Shown: one piece after another, positions 10,013-18,417 of the stretch
Numbering within the stretch: the stretch's first letter is position 1
How the letters are laid out: each line of letters starts with the position of its first letter
Assembly (NCBI RefSeq): GCF_904846055.1
Contig: NZ_CAJGYV010000001.1
Span: 1,984,001-2,048,000 of the forward strand
DNA: 64,000 nucleotides
Source of the DNA: Psychrobacter ciconiae
GTDB lineage: Bacteria; Pseudomonadota; Gammaproteobacteria; Pseudomonadales; Moraxellaceae
Direction: 5' to 3'
The notes under the pieces: model-generated
The model's database searches: none
What the model saw: only the letters and a program-made list of their open reading frames with translations
What the model was told of the DNA's origin: nothing
Translations under genes and position numbers: made by a program

Positions 10013-10792
10013 TCAAACGTGAAAGACAAATTGCCGTGAAGTCAGGCGAAACTGGTCGTGATAAATGCCGTCGTCCGCGCGCTCACCTGCTGCAATCATC
10101 ATTACAATATGGTGGTCGTCGGCCAAATTAAGCAGCGCTTTCATGGCAGGCTCATCAAAGCCGCCCATTGGGCAGCTGTCAAAACCATGCGCTCGAAGTG
10201 CCAACATCAAGTTTTGGGCGGCTAAGGCAGTATTGTTAGTTGCCCAGTTTTTGACATCATCAAAGGTGTAGCATGGTGATTTTATGGGTGTAAAGCGCCG
10301 AATGGCTTGGGTCGAGCCCCATTTGGCAAGCGACATCATGCTTAACGGACCGCGCAAAAAGTCAAGCGGCACGACTTTGTTATAGTAGTCTTTAACTTTT
10401 TTGGGCGGTGGATTGATGGGGTATTCATTTAAGATACGCTTGGCGTTGTCATGCCACGTATCAGTTCTTGCCACCACGGCAATCAGCCGAGCTGCCGTTT
10501 TTGCTGCATTTTGATTCATACAGTTTTTGATAGCACAGGCGCGTTTGGCATCGCTATCAATGACATAAAACTCCCACGGCTGCAAATTGCTTGAATTGGG
10601 CGCAAGCATCGCAAGGCGCAGGCAATCTGCCATCACCGCATCAGGAATGGGCGTTTTGGTAAATTTACGAACCGAGCGGCGCGACTCGACCACTTCGCGA
10701 AAAGCATCAAGATTTACGCCACCGTTTTGAACCTTTGTCATATCTGCTTGAGATGACAAAATAGGCTCAGTTGGGCTGTCATCAGGACTCAT
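10013..10792 (-). CDS. Nitroreductase family protein
   Basis: A 259-residue FMN-dependent nitroreductase-fold protein: the N-terminal ESRRSVRKF motif and the LAPNSSNLQPW segment form the FMN site, and a PMGGFDE stretch lies near the C-terminus. Family members reduce nitro compounds, quinones or enones with NAD(P)H. It carries about 25 extra N-terminal residues. The gene lies between gcvH and gcvP, 54 bases before gcvP, so it is probably transcribed in the glycine-inducible operon. A metabolic link to glycine cleavage is not evident from the sequence. Confidence 0.85.
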   Translation of the reverse strand: MSPDDSPTEPILSSQADMTKVQNGGVNLDAFREVVESRRSVRKFTKTPIPDAVMADCLRLAMLAPNSSNLQPWEFYVIDSDAKRACAIKNCMNQNAAKTAARLIAVVARTDTWHDNAKRILNEYPINPPPKKVKDYYNKVVPLDFLRGPLSMMSLAKWGSTQAIRRFTPIKSPCYTFDDVKNWATNNTALAAQNLMLALRAHGFDSCPMGGFDEPAMKALLNLADDHHIVMMIAAGERADDGIYHDQFRLTSRQFVFHV

Positions 10793-10962
10793 AACTCACT
10801 CCGCGATAAGCAAACGCTAGGGTAAAGATTGAATGGTTAGGCTATGACAAGAGGGGTTAACGTGATACTTGATGACAAATATCACGCCAGTTTGGCAGAT
10901 TAGGGCAGCAACTACCATCTTAGATAGGTATCTGCCCAAGTATTGACAATATACTATATCAA

Positions 10963-11343
10963 TTACAGCTCGTTTTCGTAGTCTTCAGCGCTCATCAAGG
11001 CTTCAAAATCCGCCATGTTCTCAGGCTTAAGCTTAAAGAACCAACCGTCGCCATAAGGGTCAGAGTTGATGATCTCAGGGTCGTCTTCTAAGCTTTCATT
11101 AATAGCAACGACTTCGCCGCTGATGGGCGCGTAAACGTCAGACGCAGCTTTGACTGATTCTACCACCGCGATTTCTTCATCAACGGTGATGTTGTCGCCA
11201 ACATCTGGCAAATCAACAAATACCACATCGCCAAGTAAGTCTTGAGCGTGGTCAGTGATACCAACGGTAATAGTGCCGTCGTCTTCTAAGCGTAACCACT
11301 CGTGGCTTGCGATGTATTTAAGGTCGGCTGGGATATTGCTCAT
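10963..11343 (-). CDS. gcvH: Glycine cleavage system H protein
   Basis: A 126-residue lipoyl carrier protein. The lipoylated residue is Lys65 in the VESVKAASD motif. GcvH shuttles the aminomethyl intermediate between GcvP, GcvT and the L protein. I chose the ATG at 11343 because an AAGGAG ribosome binding site lies about 7 bases before it; an in-frame start 10 codons further upstream lacks support. It follows gcvT by 46 bases. Confidence 0.96.
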   Translation of the reverse strand: MSNIPADLKYIASHEWLRLEDDGTITVGITDHAQDLLGDVVFVDLPDVGDNITVDEEIAVVESVKAASDVYAPISGEVVAINESLEDDPEIINSDPYGDGWFFKLKPENMADFEALMSAEDYENEL

Positions 11344-11389
11344 GGGAGACTCCTTTGGGGATAAAAAGGTCAATCAATTAAATAAAATA

Positions 11390-12550
11390 TCAGTCGAATT
11401 GCTGCTTGCCATTACGAACAAACGGCAAATCAATCACGCGAACATCAACAAATTTGCCTTTGCCGCGCAAATCAATCTGAACGGCGTCATCTTTGGTGAC
11501 GTTGGCAGGAACGCGAGCGATAGCGATAGAGTTTTTAAGGCTTGGCGAAAAAGTTCCGCTGGTGATGATGCCAGTTTGTTCGTGGTCTGTGCCTTGATTG
11601 ATAGTCACAGTCATGCCTTCACGAAGCACGCCGCGCGCTGTCATCAATAGCCCCACTTGCTTCATAGCCGTATTGTTGTCTTTTGACGCTTGACGGTTGT
11701 TAACTAAAGCCTCACGACCAATAAAATCGCGGTCATCTTTGAGCGCAAGCGTCCAGCCCATGTTGCACTCGTAAGGGCTGACATTGTCATCCATATCATG
11801 ACCGTAAAGGTTCATGCCGGCTTCCATGCGAAGCGTATCACGAGCGCCAAGCCCTGCCGGCTTCACGCCGTTTTTCTTAAGAAGTTCAAAAAACTCAGGG
11901 GCAGCGTCGTTTGGCATGATGACCTCGACGCCATCTTCACCGGTATAACCGGTTTTAGCGACGAACCAATTGTCACCTTCAATATCGCTTAAATCTGCAC
12001 CAACAAACGGCTTTAATCCGGCAACTGTTTCTTGCCAGTCAGGTTTAACTTGGATAAGCTTTGAAATGGCATTTGGTCCTTGAACGGCAATCATTGCCAA
12101 GTCTAGGCGCTCATTTAACTTAACATCAAAGTCTTTAGCGACTTTTTCAAATTGTGCCATATCTTTGTCGCGAGTTGCCGCGTTTGAGACGATACGATAA
12201 GCGGTTTCTTCCTCATTCGACAAATAAACGATTAAATCATCAATGATGCCGCCATTGTCGTTAAGCATAGGCGAATACAGCGCTTTTCCAACGGTTTTTA
12301 GCTTATTAACATCGTTTGCTAGAAGCTTTTGCAACCAAGCTTTGCTTTGGCTACCGCTGACATCGACCACCACCATGTGCGACACGTCAAACATACCGGC
12401 ATCGGTGCGGACGGCTTCGTGTTCATCAATTTGCGAGCCGTAATGAATGGGCAGCTCCCAACCTGAAAAATCGACCATTTTGCCGCTGCTATCCACGTGA
12501 GACTGATAAAGCGGTGTGCGCTGTGGGGCAGTTGTAGAAGCTTCAGTCAT
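11390..12550 (-). CDS. gcvT: Aminomethyltransferase, glycine cleavage T protein
   Basis: A 386-residue GcvT with the typical FDVSHM segment near residue 54 and the conserved TGYTGEDG motif. It transfers the methylene group from GcvH to tetrahydrofolate and releases ammonia. It is the first gene of the operon; its start is about 130 bases downstream of a tandem glycine riboswitch and a terminator-like hairpin, so its expression should rise with glycine. Confidence 0.96.
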   Translation of the reverse strand: MTEASTTAPQRTPLYQSHVDSSGKMVDFSGWELPIHYGSQIDEHEAVRTDAGMFDVSHMVVVDVSGSQSKAWLQKLLANDVNKLKTVGKALYSPMLNDNGGIIDDLIVYLSNEEETAYRIVSNAATRDKDMAQFEKVAKDFDVKLNERLDLAMIAVQGPNAISKLIQVKPDWQETVAGLKPFVGADLSDIEGDNWFVAKTGYTGEDGVEVIMPNDAAPEFFELLKKNGVKPAGLGARDTLRMEAGMNLYGHDMDDNVSPYECNMGWTLALKDDRDFIGREALVNNRQASKDNNTAMKQVGLLMTARGVLREGMTVTINQGTDHEQTGIITSGTFSPSLKNSIAIARVPANVTKDDAVQIDLRGKGKFVDVRVIDLPFVRNGKQQFD

Positions 12551-12627
12551 AACAAATCCTTATGGCAACCTTAAGAGCGTAATAAGCGTTAGTGTTTCAA
12601 GGCGCCAGCGTTGGCGCAAATAAGCAC

Positions 12628-12683
12628 AAAAAAAATAAGCCAAAAGCCAAGCTAATGTTCGATCAGCTCCTCTTTTGCCCTAT
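12628..12683 (-). terminator. Regulated terminator hairpin of the glycine riboswitch (predicted)
   Basis: On the minus strand, AUAGG and CAAAAG (12683-12672, one mismatched G between them) pair with CUUUUG and CUUAU (12646-12635). They enclose an inner hairpin (12668-12650), and eight U residues follow. The 5' arm shares bases 12679-12683 with the 3' strand of aptamer-2 P1, so the two helices exclude each other. Glycine binding would break the terminator and allow gcvT transcription. Pairing was worked out by hand. Confidence 0.6.
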
Positions 12684-12940
12684 CTGTCCTTTGACCTGAG
12701 ATTTTCAATACCCTTGATACTACCAAAAAATAGGTCGTCTTACGAGTGGTATTTTCTTCCCTTCGGTGGGTTTATTTTTAAACCGCTCTCCAGATTGGTT
12801 TTGCCATAAAAAAATGCAGAATATCGCTGCATTGGCAAGGGGTGTTTTCAGTCCTGTGACCTGAGCGATTGGCAGGGTAGTTGCGCCTTCGGTGGTTTTA
12901 TCCTATCGTTTAATTTGCAGATAAAACGCTCTCCTGAAAA
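12682..12940 (-). promoter_or_regulatory. Tandem glycine riboswitch (two aptamers)
   Basis: Two copies of the glycine aptamer core are readable on the minus strand. Aptamer 1 (about 12940-12847) has GGAGAGCG, CACCGAAGG and CAGGTCACAGGACTG. Aptamer 2 (about 12798-12682) has GGAGAGCGG, CACCGAAGGG and CAGGTCAAAGGACAG. The tandem arrangement upstream of gcvT is the classical context and normally turns the glycine cleavage operon on when glycine is abundant. P1 of aptamer 2 is AUCUG (12795-12791) with CAGAU (12686-12682), extendable by two G-C pairs past an A-A mismatch. Confidence 0.95.
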
Positions 12941-12949
12941 ACCGCTTTT

Positions 12950-12978
12950 ATTATGAAAGGTTCGCGCCATTTTTACAA
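12950..12978 (-). promoter_or_regulatory. Sigma70-type promoter of the gcv operon
   Basis: On the minus strand TTGTAA (12978-12973) and CATAAT (12955-12950) are separated by 17 bases, placing the start of transcription about 12943, just before aptamer 1. Confidence 0.6.
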
Positions 12979-13214
12979 GCTTTAGGCACGTTAATGCCAA
13001 TAATTTTACCAATTTTGAGGTTATTAGTATCAAAAAAGCTATAGTTTGGTGATTAAATCAACGAATTTTCATCACAAGTATTTTTAAATGGTGGGCGTTT
13101 TTTAGGAAACTCTTGAGGTATACTAGGGTATGACCTCAATTCAAACGAGGCGCTGTAAGGCTGTAAGTGGGCTAAAAATGGCTAACTAAATTGGTGTGAC
13201 AAGGAGGTCGTATC

Positions 13215-14042
13215 ATGTCAACAAAAAATGGCACTTCAAAAAATAACGCCACCGCTAAGCACAAACTGAGCTTATCAAACCCTGCCGTCAGTCAGGAGAA
13301 ACCATCGGCATTGATACCGTCAGCTAGTGCCTTGCCCTTTGCAAAGTCTGCCATGATAGGGGTATCAATGGCAGCGCTGATTACGGCGTCAGGCTGTGCG
13401 ACCAGTGCATTACTTGAAAATGACCGCCAAACGACCAAAACGGTGAAAACCACATTGAGCGAGGATAATATCATCGCCTTTGGTCGACCGGCGCAAAACT
13501 TGCCTAACTTACCCAGCGCCAGTATGGTGATTGTGGGCTATAAAAACAGTTATGTGCTAACCGATGGCGGTCGCCAAATGACCACGCTGCTAACCAATTT
13601 GACGCCAAAAAACATTCAAGTTGATAATGACATGACCTTTTTAGTTCCTAACAATGATGGTCATTTTCAAGGTGCGATGAAACTGTCTTATGCTAAGCTA
13701 AAAGATGAGTTTGACCGCCGCGATTATCAGTTCTTTTTGCAAAATGGCGGTCAGGATTGCACCACAAAAAGTGATGAGCGGATTTTAGCGCAGCGTTTTT
13801 GCTTTACCGTTCCTGTAAAAGGGGTGATTTACCCGCCGGTGAGCAATTTGGCTCGGATTCAAAGCCAATATCGAGCCTTAAGTCGACCTTACTCTGTGAG
13901 TTTTTATACGATGAGTCAGCCGTCGCCAAGCTCCCAAAGTCGCGGTAACAGTGGGGCACAAAAATTGGTACTACTGCCGTTTGCTTTAGCCTTTGATGTG
14001 ATTACTTTTCCGCTGCAAGTGTTAGGGGGCGTGGCAAACTAG
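13215..14042 (+). CDS. Putative lipoprotein of unknown function
   Basis: A 275-residue protein with a perfect AAGGAGG ribosome binding site 7 bases before the ATG. A hydrophobic segment ends in a lipobox (TASGC) only at about residue 61, so the signal sequence is preceded by an unusually long, polar N-terminal region; an internal ATG just before the hydrophobic segment (about 13352) would give a normal signal peptide but has no ribosome binding site. Two further cysteines (near DCTTK and RFCF) may form a disulfide. The C-terminal hydrophobic segment (LLPFALAFDVITFPLQ) resembles the end of YceK/YidQ-type lipoproteins, but I do not recognise the rest. Confidence 0.6.
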   Translation: MSTKNGTSKNNATAKHKLSLSNPAVSQEKPSALIPSASALPFAKSAMIGVSMAALITASGCATSALLENDRQTTKTVKTTLSEDNIIAFGRPAQNLPNLPSASMVIVGYKNSYVLTDGGRQMTTLLTNLTPKNIQVDNDMTFLVPNNDGHFQGAMKLSYAKLKDEFDRRDYQFFLQNGGQDCTTKSDERILAQRFCFTVPVKGVIYPPVSNLARIQSQYRALSRPYSVSFYTMSQPSPSSQSRGNSGAQKLVLLPFALAFDVITFPLQVLGGVAN

Positions 14043-14100
14043 CAAATCAAAGCTTTCAGTGAATAAAATTTTAATGGAATAAAAGCCTAGCGTAATAAAA

Positions 14101-14125
14101 AAGCCCTAAGATAAGGGCTTTTTTT
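14101..14125. terminator. Bidirectional terminator
   Basis: AAGCCCT (14101-14107) pairs with AGGGCTT (14114-14120), with A-rich and T-rich flanks on the two sides. It sits between convergent genes and can serve both. Confidence 0.8.
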
Positions 14126-14189
14126 GTAAATCGTGACTTTTTTGCTGTTGCCAAAAAGGGCTGTTAAAAAACGGCAATCGCCACGGCGC

Positions 14190-15503
14190 TCACCAAGAGG
14201 TCAACGCTGCCGCGCTACGCTGTGAGATAAAGCCGTCTGGGATTTGACCGTTGTCTGCTTGCCAACGCTGAAAGGCTTTTTTGGTATTGGTGCCGATAAT
14301 GCCATCAGCGCCTTTGGTGTCATAACCAGCTTGCGTCAAGCGGTTTTGTAGCTGAGTGACTTGACTGGTTGACAGTGCTCGCTCATGGCGTGGCCAAGGC
14401 TGACGCAGACCTGCTTGATTATTGATGGCGCGCGCCAATAAACTGACCCCAAGCGCGTAGTTTGAGGAGTTGTTATATACCTTAATGACATCAAAGTTTG
14501 GACTAAGCAGTAGCGCCGGTCCTTCTTTTCCGGCAGGAAGCCAAAGCTCCATTTGGGTGTTGGCATTTAAAAAAACATCATCAATAGTATCAACGCCAAG
14601 CGCCGCCCATCTTGCCGCCGGCAGCTTTGTGCCTACGGTTGAGTAGTCAAACCCTGCAGGCAGTCTAACCTCATAAAAGGGCGCAAGGTCACGAACCCAA
14701 CCTGAGTTGCTTAAATAGTTGGCAGTGGAGGCAAGGGCATCGGCGGTTGACCACGGATTTTTATGACCATTATTATCGCCATCAACACCGTGTTTAAGCC
14801 AAGTAGCAGGGATAAACTGGGTTTGTCCCATTCCCCCTGCCCAAGAGCCGTCAAGTTGAGACCACGGCACATCGCCGCGCTGAAGCAAAGTCATCAACGC
14901 AAGCAGCTGTGATTCGGCAAACTCACGGCGGCGACCATCATAAGCAAGGCTTGCAAGCGCGCTTGGCAAATAACTGTTGCCAGTCACGGCACCAAAAGAC
15001 GATTCCATGCCCCAAATCGCCGCGATAATCTCAGCGTTGACACCATAGCGCGATTGCAAGCCATATAAATAAGTGCTTTGTTCAGAAAACTTGCGGCGAC
15101 CGGTACTCACCCGACCATCAGAGGCGGCTGAATCGGCATAATCCCAAGGCATTTTAGAAAATTCGGGCTGTCCTGAGTCTAAAGAGATGACTTGCTGATT
15201 TAGACTTGCTGACGCTAATAAGCGCTGAACGTCTGAGGGGTTTTGACCTGAGGCAATCGCCCTACGGCTAAAGTCAGCTTTCCAATCTTCAAAGCTTGAG
15301 TAATGGGTTTTTGGTTGGGGCGTTGGCGTTACTGGCTTTGGTGCTACCACGACAGGTTTTGGCTTTTGAACCTTTTGGCTTTCAGTAATTTGAACGTTGG
15401 CATTACGAACCGGCTTTTGAGGGACTTGGGTGGGCTGTTGGCTTGCGCATCCTGCTAAAAATAAAACGGGAAATATAGCAAGATAAAGGGGATTTCTCAT
15501 CAT
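14190..15503 (-). CDS. Lytic murein transglycosylase, MltB family, with C-terminal peptidoglycan-binding domain
   Basis: A 437-residue lipoprotein: signal peptide with lipobox LAGC (Cys19), a proline/lysine-rich linker (about 20-70), an SLT_2/MltB catalytic domain with the catalytic glutamate in WGMESSFG, the GGMGQTQF motif, and a C-terminal PG_binding_1 domain (last 65 residues, YDTKGADGIIGTNT). It cleaves glycan strands of peptidoglycan to 1,6-anhydro-muropeptides in the periplasm. The C-terminal binding domain sets it apart from E. coli MltB and resembles the MltB3/SltB-type enzymes of Pseudomonas. Confidence 0.92.
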   Translation of the reverse strand: MMRNPLYLAIFPVLFLAGCASQQPTQVPQKPVRNANVQITESQKVQKPKPVVVAPKPVTPTPQPKTHYSSFEDWKADFSRRAIASGQNPSDVQRLLASASLNQQVISLDSGQPEFSKMPWDYADSAASDGRVSTGRRKFSEQSTYLYGLQSRYGVNAEIIAAIWGMESSFGAVTGNSYLPSALASLAYDGRRREFAESQLLALMTLLQRGDVPWSQLDGSWAGGMGQTQFIPATWLKHGVDGDNNGHKNPWSTADALASTANYLSNSGWVRDLAPFYEVRLPAGFDYSTVGTKLPAARWAALGVDTIDDVFLNANTQMELWLPAGKEGPALLLSPNFDVIKVYNNSSNYALGVSLLARAINNQAGLRQPWPRHERALSTSQVTQLQNRLTQAGYDTKGADGIIGTNTKKAFQRWQADNGQIPDGFISQRSAAALTSW

Positions 15504-15941
15504 AAGTATCTCAGGTCACAGTTTGAAGTCTAAATCAGGAATGCGGCAGCTTCACTAAGCTAAAAGTTACATCCATTTAACGGTTGTGGTAAGAGTACCA
15601 ATAATTTTTTGCAAAGTCGATGATTAAGCAGCTTTTTATCAGAAAACCACAACTTCAGTTGAATCAGATTTTGTCAGTTAAGAAGAATAATTTTTGGCTA
15701 AAAGCAAATTTTTGTTATCTTTTCTAGCTCATTTTAAGTAACAATGTAATGCAATCGCGTAACCGCATTTACGCAACTACTATGCTAGCTATAGCGACTT
15801 GCCACAAACTTAAATTCAGATACTGCTATATTAAAACTTGTTCCAAGGGACGGTACTTTGCCTACGGATTTCATTGGTAAAGTCATCAATTATATAATTT
15901 AGATAACTATAAATCTTAAAGACTTAGAAGGATAAAATACT
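15504..15941. other. Divergent intergenic region
   Basis: 438 AT-rich bases between the minus-strand transglycosylase and the plus-strand glycine-zipper gene. Apart from a candidate promoter at 15870-15898 nothing gene-like was found. Confidence 0.5.
15870..15898 (+). promoter_or_regulatory. Candidate promoter for the glycine-zipper gene
   Basis: A perfect TATAAT (15893-15898) lies 17 bases after TTCATT (15870-15875), about 45 bases before the ATG. The -35 matches only half of the consensus. Confidence 0.45.
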
Positions 15942-17309
15942 ATGGATAACAAGCATAATGTAACTCATGATAATAATCCAGACCCTATCACCGGTGAGCC
16001 GGGATCACATCCAATCGGAACAGCACTTGGAGGCACAGGTGGTGCAGCTGCAGGAGCTATGATTGGCGCAGTTGGTGGTCCACTTGGAATGCTCATTGGT
16101 GGCGCTATTGGGGCTGTTGTTGGTGGCGTTGCAGGCAGCTCAGCCGGTGAAATGCTTGATCCAACGGTTGAATACGATTACTGGCAAGAAACGCATACAA
16201 CAAGACCTTATTATAATGCCGATTATAACTACGAGACAGATTATCATCCTGCTTATGCCGTAGGTTATGCTTCACGGGTTCATTATCCTGAAGGAACGCG
16301 TTTTGAAGATGCTGAGTCAGACCTTGAGCGCAAATGGACTGAAGTTAAAGGCGCATCAAAAATGACTTGGCTTCAAGCTCGTGACATGGTTCGCGATGGT
16401 TGGGATAGAACTGATGCGCGCATGTCAGGCAGAGCCTATGAGCCGCGTGAGTATCCTCACTATACCAATACCGAACGTCACCATGTGGCGGGTGTGGTTC
16501 ACAATGATGAAGATAAACCGCATCCAGTAGCTACCGGAACGGGCGCTCTTGGCGGCGCGGCAGCAGGCGCTGCTGTAGGCTCAGTTGCAGGTCCTGTAGG
16601 AACGGTCGTCGGTGGTGCAGTTGGCGCTATGGCAGGCAGTAAAGTGGGTCATGAAGCAGGCGAGATGGTTAACCCGACTGATGCTCAAGAAGCGCATGAA
16701 AAGCCGCATCCAATGGCAAGTGGCGCAGGAGCCGTTGGCGGCGCGGCAGCGGGAGCAGCAGTAGGCTCGGTTGCAGGTCCTGTAGGAACAGTTGTTGGTG
16801 GCCTTGCAGGAGCAGCGCTAGGCGGCGCTGGTGGTCAAGAAGTTGGCGAAGCGGTGAATCCTACCGATCCTAACGAGACGCAAAAAGAGTCAAATCCAGT
16901 AGCCAGTGGAACAGGAATGGTCGGCGGCGCAGTTGCCGGCGCGACTATCGGCGCAGCAGGAGGACCACTTGGGTCACTAGCTGGAGGCGCAGTTGGTGCG
17001 GTTGTGGGTGCAAGTGCTGGAAACGCTCTTGGCAATGCCTTTGAGGGTAATGCTGACGAAGATAACTACTGGCGCTCTCAGTACACGACGACCAAGTATT
17101 ACAATCCGCAGTATGATTACGATACCGACTATCGCAGCGCCTATTCTTATGGCTATGCTCAGCGCAAGCGTTACGGTCGCGACCAGCCATTTGAAGTGAT
17201 TGAAAGCAGCCTTGCAAGGGACTGGGATAATCATCGTGGTGATTCAAGATTGACTTGGGAAGATGCCCGACCTGCAATTTATGATGCTTGGAATCGCCCA
17301 GTTTATTAA
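15942..17309 (+). CDS. Multi-glycine-zipper protein with two Tyr/Trp-rich repeat domains
   Basis: A 455-residue protein built from repeats. Glycine-zipper segments rich in GxxxG and AxxxG occupy about residues 24-70, 194-242, 256-305 and 318-366. A domain of about 75 residues occurs twice, at 78-154 and 376-452. Each copy begins with YW, runs through a tyrosine-rich segment and an AYxxGYAxR motif, and ends in DxLxRxW ... TWxxAR ... WDR/WNR. The order is zipper, domain, zipper, zipper, zipper, domain. Similar Tyr/Trp domains occur in stress-related proteobacterial proteins of unknown function. Glycine zippers are known to pack in or on membranes. No classical signal peptide is present. GATAAAATACT precedes the ATG with an AAGGA site. 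Function unknown. Confidence 0.75.
   Translation: MDNKHNVTHDNNPDPITGEPGSHPIGTALGGTGGAAAGAMIGAVGGPLGMLIGGAIGAVVGGVAGSSAGEMLDPTVEYDYWQETHTTRPYYNADYNYETDYHPAYAVGYASRVHYPEGTRFEDAESDLERKWTEVKGASKMTWLQARDMVRDGWDRTDARMSGRAYEPREYPHYTNTERHHVAGVVHNDEDKPHPVATGTGALGGAAAGAAVGSVAGPVGTVVGGAVGAMAGSKVGHEAGEMVNPTDAQEAHEKPHPMASGAGAVGGAAAGAAVGSVAGPVGTVVGGLAGAALGGAGGQEVGEAVNPTDPNETQKESNPVASGTGMVGGAVAGATIGAAGGPLGSLAGGAVGAVVGASAGNALGNAFEGNADEDNYWRSQYTTTKYYNPQYDYDTDYRSAYSYGYAQRKRYGRDQPFEVIESSLARDWDNHRGDSRLTWEDARPAIYDAWNRPVY
16518..16889 (+). repeat. Two adjacent 186-bp direct repeats encoding zipper modules
   Basis: The stretches starting at 16518 and 16704 are similar over about 186 bases (62 codons), with long identical blocks around the AGGTCCTGTAGGAAC core. 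This indicates a fairly recent in-frame duplication. A more diverged third module follows from about 16890. Confidence 0.75.
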
Positions 17310-17366
17310 AATATCTTTTAATAAAGTAAAATAAACTTATTAAATCTATTCATTAAGTTCTAAATC

Positions 17367-17395
17367 ATCAGCTGCGATACCGCGGCTGATTTTTT
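17367..17395 (+). terminator. Terminator after the glycine-zipper gene
   Basis: ATCAGC (17367-17372) pairs with GCTGAT (17385-17390), with an additional inner GC/GC pair, followed by TTTTT. Confidence 0.65.
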
Positions 17396-17413
17396 GATTA
17401 GCATTTAGGCTAT

Positions 17414-17444
17414 AAAAAAAGGCGCTCTTAGAGTGCCTTTTTTT
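17414..17444. terminator. Bidirectional terminator
   Basis: GGCGCTC (17421-17427) pairs with GAGTGCC (17431-17437), flanked by seven A on the left and seven T on the right. It can end both the plus-strand gene and the minus-strand membrane-protein gene. Confidence 0.75.
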
Positions 17445-17462
17445 GGATTTACTGATGACTGA

Positions 17463-18263
17463 CTATTTTTTATTAATATTTACCTTCTCATCATCCGTTT
17501 GTGCCTTATCACTTTTTTGGCTGGTCGTCTGAGTGTCAACGGGCGTAGAATTTGGCTGTTTTTTTAAGGTAGAGTCGGTGCTGCTGTCCACTTTGAGCGA
17601 AGTGCTTTCATCAGAAACTAATGGTGATGAACTATCTGATTTATCTTTTTTTATATGAGTTGAATACTCTTTTGCTAGCTTATCTTTTAAGCCGTTAATG
17701 GCTGTTTTCGTACGAAGAATCGGCGTTTTAATTAAATCGGCTTTAGATTGTTGGTCATTTTGACGGGCTAAATAATTACCCACAATCAGCTGCATGGTCG
17801 CTTTAACATCTTCGCTACTACGCTTGCGAGCGGTAGCTAGGCTTGTCTCAAATGCCCCGCGAACCAATTGCCAAATGAACCCTACAAACATCCCCACAAC
17901 CAATACCACTAAAATAGGTATCGCGCTGTTAATTGCCGCTGCCGTATCTTTCATCATGATGGAGTAGACCACACTAATGCTGGCAGGAGCGATCATACTT
18001 GGATCACCAAGAGCTGACCCTGGAGTCAGCAACACCGCGAACAGTAGCATCCAAGTCATTCCGCCCAATGGCTTGGGCATAATCCTTGCCACTAATATCC
18101 AAAGCGCAAGAACGATAATTGAACCGCCAACATAAGAATACATCGGTAAATCATCAGGCGGAACGCCTTTGACCATCTGACTCCACCAAATGACGATCTC
18201 ACCTAAAATATCGCTGATTTTATCAAGTGGTAAGCTTTGTAAAATACTTTTTAACCAATCCAT
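17463..18263 (-). CDS. Membrane protein of unknown function
   Basis: A 266-residue protein with hydrophobic segments at about residues 44-62, 69-86 and 112-134, then a polar C-terminal region of about 130 residues that is rich in Ser, Thr, Lys and Asp in its last 60 (low complexity, probably disordered). The first 40 residues look amphipathic. I recognise no family. It lies 154 bases downstream of ycgL on the same strand and ends before a terminator. Confidence 0.6.
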   Translation of the reverse strand: MDWLKSILQSLPLDKISDILGEIVIWWSQMVKGVPPDDLPMYSYVGGSIIVLALWILVARIMPKPLGGMTWMLLFAVLLTPGSALGDPSMIAPASISVVYSIMMKDTAAAINSAIPILVVLVVGMFVGFIWQLVRGAFETSLATARKRSSEDVKATMQLIVGNYLARQNDQQSKADLIKTPILRTKTAINGLKDKLAKEYSTHIKKDKSDSSSPLVSDESTSLKVDSSTDSTLKKQPNSTPVDTQTTSQKSDKAQTDDEKVNINKK

Positions 18264-18417
18264 GCGTGTTTAGCTACCTACAGTTATTCATTGCTTGCGG
18301 CGTTTTTTGACATGATGTCACTTGTAAGCGCCTAGTTTATCACGACTTTTAGGCAAAATGTATCTTGCTTTATGTATCTTAGCTCCGCATTTTGGACAGC
18401 TATAGAGAGTGACTGTT

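Noticed and set aside
12601..12618. GCGCCAGCGTTGGCGC palindrome before gcvT as the riboswitch terminator
   Set aside because: No T run follows on the minus strand; the hairpin at 12628-12683 with eight T is the better candidate.
12848..13033. Short minus-strand frame over the first glycine aptamer
   Set aside because: The sequence is explained completely by the riboswitch and its promoter.
16945..17277. Overlapping minus-strand frames under the glycine-zipper gene
   Set aside because: Long antisense frames are a by-product of repetitive GC-rich zipper codons.
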